A stretch of 7,204 nt of DNA from an uncultured Mycoplasma sp. (GTDB taxonomy: Bacteria; Bacillota_I; Bacilli_A; Mycoplasmatales; Metamycoplasmataceae), in contig CAMRBO010000026.1 of NCBI GenBank assembly GCA_947040465.1, positions 1 to 7,204 on the forward strand, given 5' to 3'. Under the pieces are notes generated by a model. It worked only from the letters and a program-made list of their open reading frames with translations. It had not been told where the DNA came from and searched no databases. Of this stretch, positions 5,277 to 7,204 are shown piece by piece (the first letter of the stretch is position 1; every line of letters begins with the position of its first letter). The position numbers were made by a program, and so were the translations under genes.

Positions 5277-6803
5277 ATGTTAAATAATCAAAATAAAAAA
5301 CAAATATTTTATGAAGTTAATCCTTTATTTTTTTATGATTCTAATAATGATGGTTTTGGTGATTTTAAAGGTATTTCTCAAAAGATGGAATACTTTTCTT
5401 TTGTTGGTGTTGATTGTGTTATTATTCCAGATATTTTTAACAATCACAACACCCTTCTTTTTAATGCTTTTATTAATTTGAAAAGCAAATATGGGAATAT
5501 GAATGATTTAAAAGAAATGATAGAAACTTTCAAAAAAAATAAAATAGATTTTGCGGTAGAGATAAACATCAAGGATATTAAAAAATCATTATTATTTTCT
5601 GCAGATGGTTCCATTAAAGATGACGAATCAAGAGAGAACAAAAAATATTTTTTCTTAGAAGGAAATGAATCAGAAAATTGGAACTCTAAAAAAAATATTG
5701 AATCATTTAATAAAATTATTAAATTTTGAAATTCATTTGATGTTCATAATTTTGTTTTTGTTAATTTTGAAAAAATATTTACAAAAAATGAGATATTTTG
5801 TTCTACAACAAAGGATCAACTTGTTGAATTGTATAAATTTGTGAAAAAGGTTAATCCAAACTCCAAAATAATTTTGAAATCAGCATTTCTGTCTTCGTTA
5901 AATATTTCTGATTGTTTGAATGAAGAAAATAAAGCAGGGGATTATTTTATTGATACTTCTTATTCGTTGATAGGGACTAATTCTCGTACAAAAAATGACA
6001 AATTAGAAAAATTTAAACCTTATAAATTATTTAAAAAAATTGAGCAATCTCTTGAAAATAAAAACAACACAAATTCGAAAGTTGTGATGTCTTTAGGTTC
6101 ATCTCTTTCAGGCAGAATGGTGTCAAGATGAGGAAATGAAAAATCATCAAATTCTTTTGCTTCAAAAGCATTTATAACAATTTCATTAGCGAGTTCGTTA
6201 TCCTCATTAATATACTATGGGGATGAATTAGGCATGTTAAAAATAAACATTAAAAATAATTCATCTTTCAATGATGTTTATGTTATCGAAAGAAGAAGAT
6301 TGATGCAATCACAAGGACAAAAGCAAAAAGATTTTTATAAAGCTCAACAATATTTATCACCTATAAATACACAATCTTTATTTCAATGAGATTCATCTAA
6401 GAACGGAGGTTTTTCAAATGGAGAAGTAACAATTAGACAATTATCAACAACTTACAAAGAAATCAATGTCGCCAATCAATATAATGATTCTGATTCATCA
6501 CTTTTTTATTTAAAGAAAATTATTGAATTTATAAAGAATCCCATATATAGAGATTTTTTTAATAATGCAAAAACAAAAGTTCAATATATTTCAAACGGAA
6601 TAATTAAGTACACTCATAAAGTGGGGGAAGACAAACTTTACATATTTATCAATATTTCTAAAGTTTGAAAAAAAGCAAATATTAGCGATAAATTAATGGT
6701 AGTATTATCCAGTTACTCAAGAAAGACATATAATAATAAAATAAAAATGTTAGCACCTTATGAATCATTAATTTTATTTTCTAAAAAGGATTATATTCAA
6801 TAA
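5277..6803 (+). CDS. GH13 alpha-glucosidase homologue with degenerate active site (probable pseudoenzyme)
   Basis: The 508-residue protein is clearly related to oligo-1,6-glucosidase/trehalose-6-phosphate hydrolase of family GH13. Retained signatures are FYEVNPLFFYDSNNDGFGDF (11-30, including the DxNxDGxGD calcium loop), YGNMNDLKEMI (72-82), SRWGNE (283-288), LIYYGDELGM (311-320), FQWDSSKNGGF (369-379) and YKEINVANQYNDSDS (393-407). The catalytic regions do not match when aligned by eye. Region I DxxxNH is ExxxKD (95-100). In region II the Arg and nucleophile Asp are Val160 and Val162. The acid/base Glu region (about 199-204) has no Glu. Region IV NHDxPR is SSLSGR (275-280). It should not hydrolyse sugars. 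Four TGA codons (151, 285, 371, 464) are Trp; TGG is also used once. The frame is otherwise intact and family length is only slightly shortened, so it looks maintained rather than decaying. It may bind sugar or serve as a scaffold; that is inference. Confidence 0.85.
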
Positions 6804-6808
6804 AATTT

Positions 6809-6817
6809 TGATATAAT
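6809..6817 (+). promoter_or_regulatory. Extended -10 promoter of rplJ
   Basis: TGATATAAT is a perfect extended -10 (TGnTATAAT) just after the GH13 stop. No -35 is needed for this class. The expected start near 6824 coincides with the first bases of the L10 leader's closing stem. Confidence 0.65.
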
Positions 6818-6822
6818 TTTTT

Positions 6823-6906
6823 TACAATACATCAAGACAGTAACTGTGAAAACTTAATTTGTTACCAAGTGTATAACTTTATTAATAATAAAGGTCTAGT
6901 ATTGTA
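6823..6906 (+). ncRNA. Ribosomal protein L10 leader (cis-regulatory RNA)
   Basis: The 5' leader of rplJ shows the layout of the L10-leader family, in which the L10(L12)4 complex binds its own mRNA and represses it. A perfect 8-bp closing stem joins TACAATAC (6823-6830) to GTATTGTA (6899-6906). Inside, AAGACAGTAAC (6834-6844) faces GTTACCAAG (6861-6869) through the GTAAC/GTTAC stem, with an internal loop carrying CTTAAT (6853-6858); this matches the conserved AGACAG...CTTAAT...CCGAG pattern as I recall it. A second hairpin, CTTTATT/AATAAAG, covers 6877-6893. The 3' strand of the closing stem runs into an A-rich stretch and the ribosome site. Confidence 0.8.
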
Positions 6907-6930
6907 TAAAAAAATAGAAAGGAATATTAT

Positions 6931-7204
6931 ATGGGTGTATTAAAAGACAATAAAAAAATAGTTGTTAAAGAAATATCGGATAAAATTGCAAAAGCTGAAT
7001 CGGTTATAGTGGCAAACTATGAAGGAATTACTGTTAAGCAATTTCAAGAATTAAGAATTGCTGCAAAACTTGAAGATGTTGAACTTAAGGTTTATAAAAA
7101 CAGATTGGTTATTAAGGCAATTGAAAATGGTGAATTTAAAAGTTTATCATCAGAACTTGTTGGTGCAAATTTATATGCATTTGCAAATTCAGATTCAATA
7201 TCGG
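6931..7204 (+). CDS. rplJ: 50S ribosomal protein L10 (3' end outside the window)
   Basis: L10 anchors the L7/L12 stalk on the large ribosomal subunit, where translation factors dock. The visible 91 residues match the N-terminal half of L10: MGVLKDNKKIVVKEISDKI, then AESVIVANYEGITVKQFQEL (about 22-41), then LKVYKNRLVIKAIE (about 52-65), the core of the rRNA-binding domain. The start is supported by AAAGGAA (6918-6924) 6 nt before the ATG. The gene is preceded by its own promoter and L10 leader; rplL normally follows, beyond the window. It is open to the right edge. Confidence 0.96.
   Translation, partial: MGVLKDNKKIVVKEISDKIAKAESVIVANYEGITVKQFQELRIAAKLEDVELKVYKNRLVIKAIENGEFKSLSSELVGANLYAFANSDSIS

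Noticed and set aside
5444..5641. Minus-strand open frame of 65 codons
   Set aside because: Antisense to the GH13 gene, no ribosome site or promoter.
6905..6910. TATAAA just before rplJ as its promoter
   Set aside because: It overlaps the 3' strand of the L10 leader's closing stem; the extended -10 at 6809-6817 explains transcription better.

Overview
The window comes from a very AT-rich mollicute genome that reads UGA as tryptophan. The best evidence for this is in the tyrosyl-tRNA synthetase, where an in-frame TGA falls exactly at the Trp of the conserved GGSDQW motif. Five genes look broken or short under the standard code but become full-length once TGA is read as Trp. Gene content, base composition and a GH13 sugar-enzyme relative suggest the Spiroplasma/Entomoplasma/Mesoplasma/M. 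mycoides branch. That placement is inference; no 16S or species-specific marker is present.

Layout, left to right. (1) The 3' end of a lysine/asparagine-rich, probably coiled-coil protein on the plus strand, entering the window through a 24-bp tandem repeat. (2) A minus-strand operon ytpR-tyrS (2242 down to 400), whose terminator hairpin lies inside the tail of the convergent first gene. (3) A short divergent promoter region (2243-2340). (4) A plus-strand operon with a deoxynucleoside kinase and an alpha/beta hydrolase (2341-3827), ending at a bidirectional terminator. (5) A lone minus-strand gene (4115-3870) for an 81-residue precursor with a double-glycine leader and a hydrophobic core, which looks like a secreted bacteriocin-type peptide. 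(6) Plus-strand holA, the DNA polymerase III delta subunit (4332-5258). (7) A 508-residue GH13 alpha-glucosidase homologue (5277-6803) that keeps the fold signatures but has lost the catalytic residues. (8) An L10-leader RNA and the start of rplJ (6931 to the window edge).

Most genes are housekeeping: tRNA charging, dNTP salvage, clamp loading and the ribosomal stalk. Three points stand out. First, the double-glycine peptide gene. Second, the apparently dead but intact GH13 protein. Third, three genes (ytpR, holA, the GH13 gene) have a perfect TATAAT only 6-7 nt before the ATG and no Shine-Dalgarno, which predicts leaderless mRNAs. Neighbouring genes (dck-like kinase, tyrS, the peptide, rplJ) have clear Shine-Dalgarno sites.

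No tRNA, rRNA, CRISPR array, insertion sequence or origin was recognised. No gene-free stretch exceeds 300 bases.
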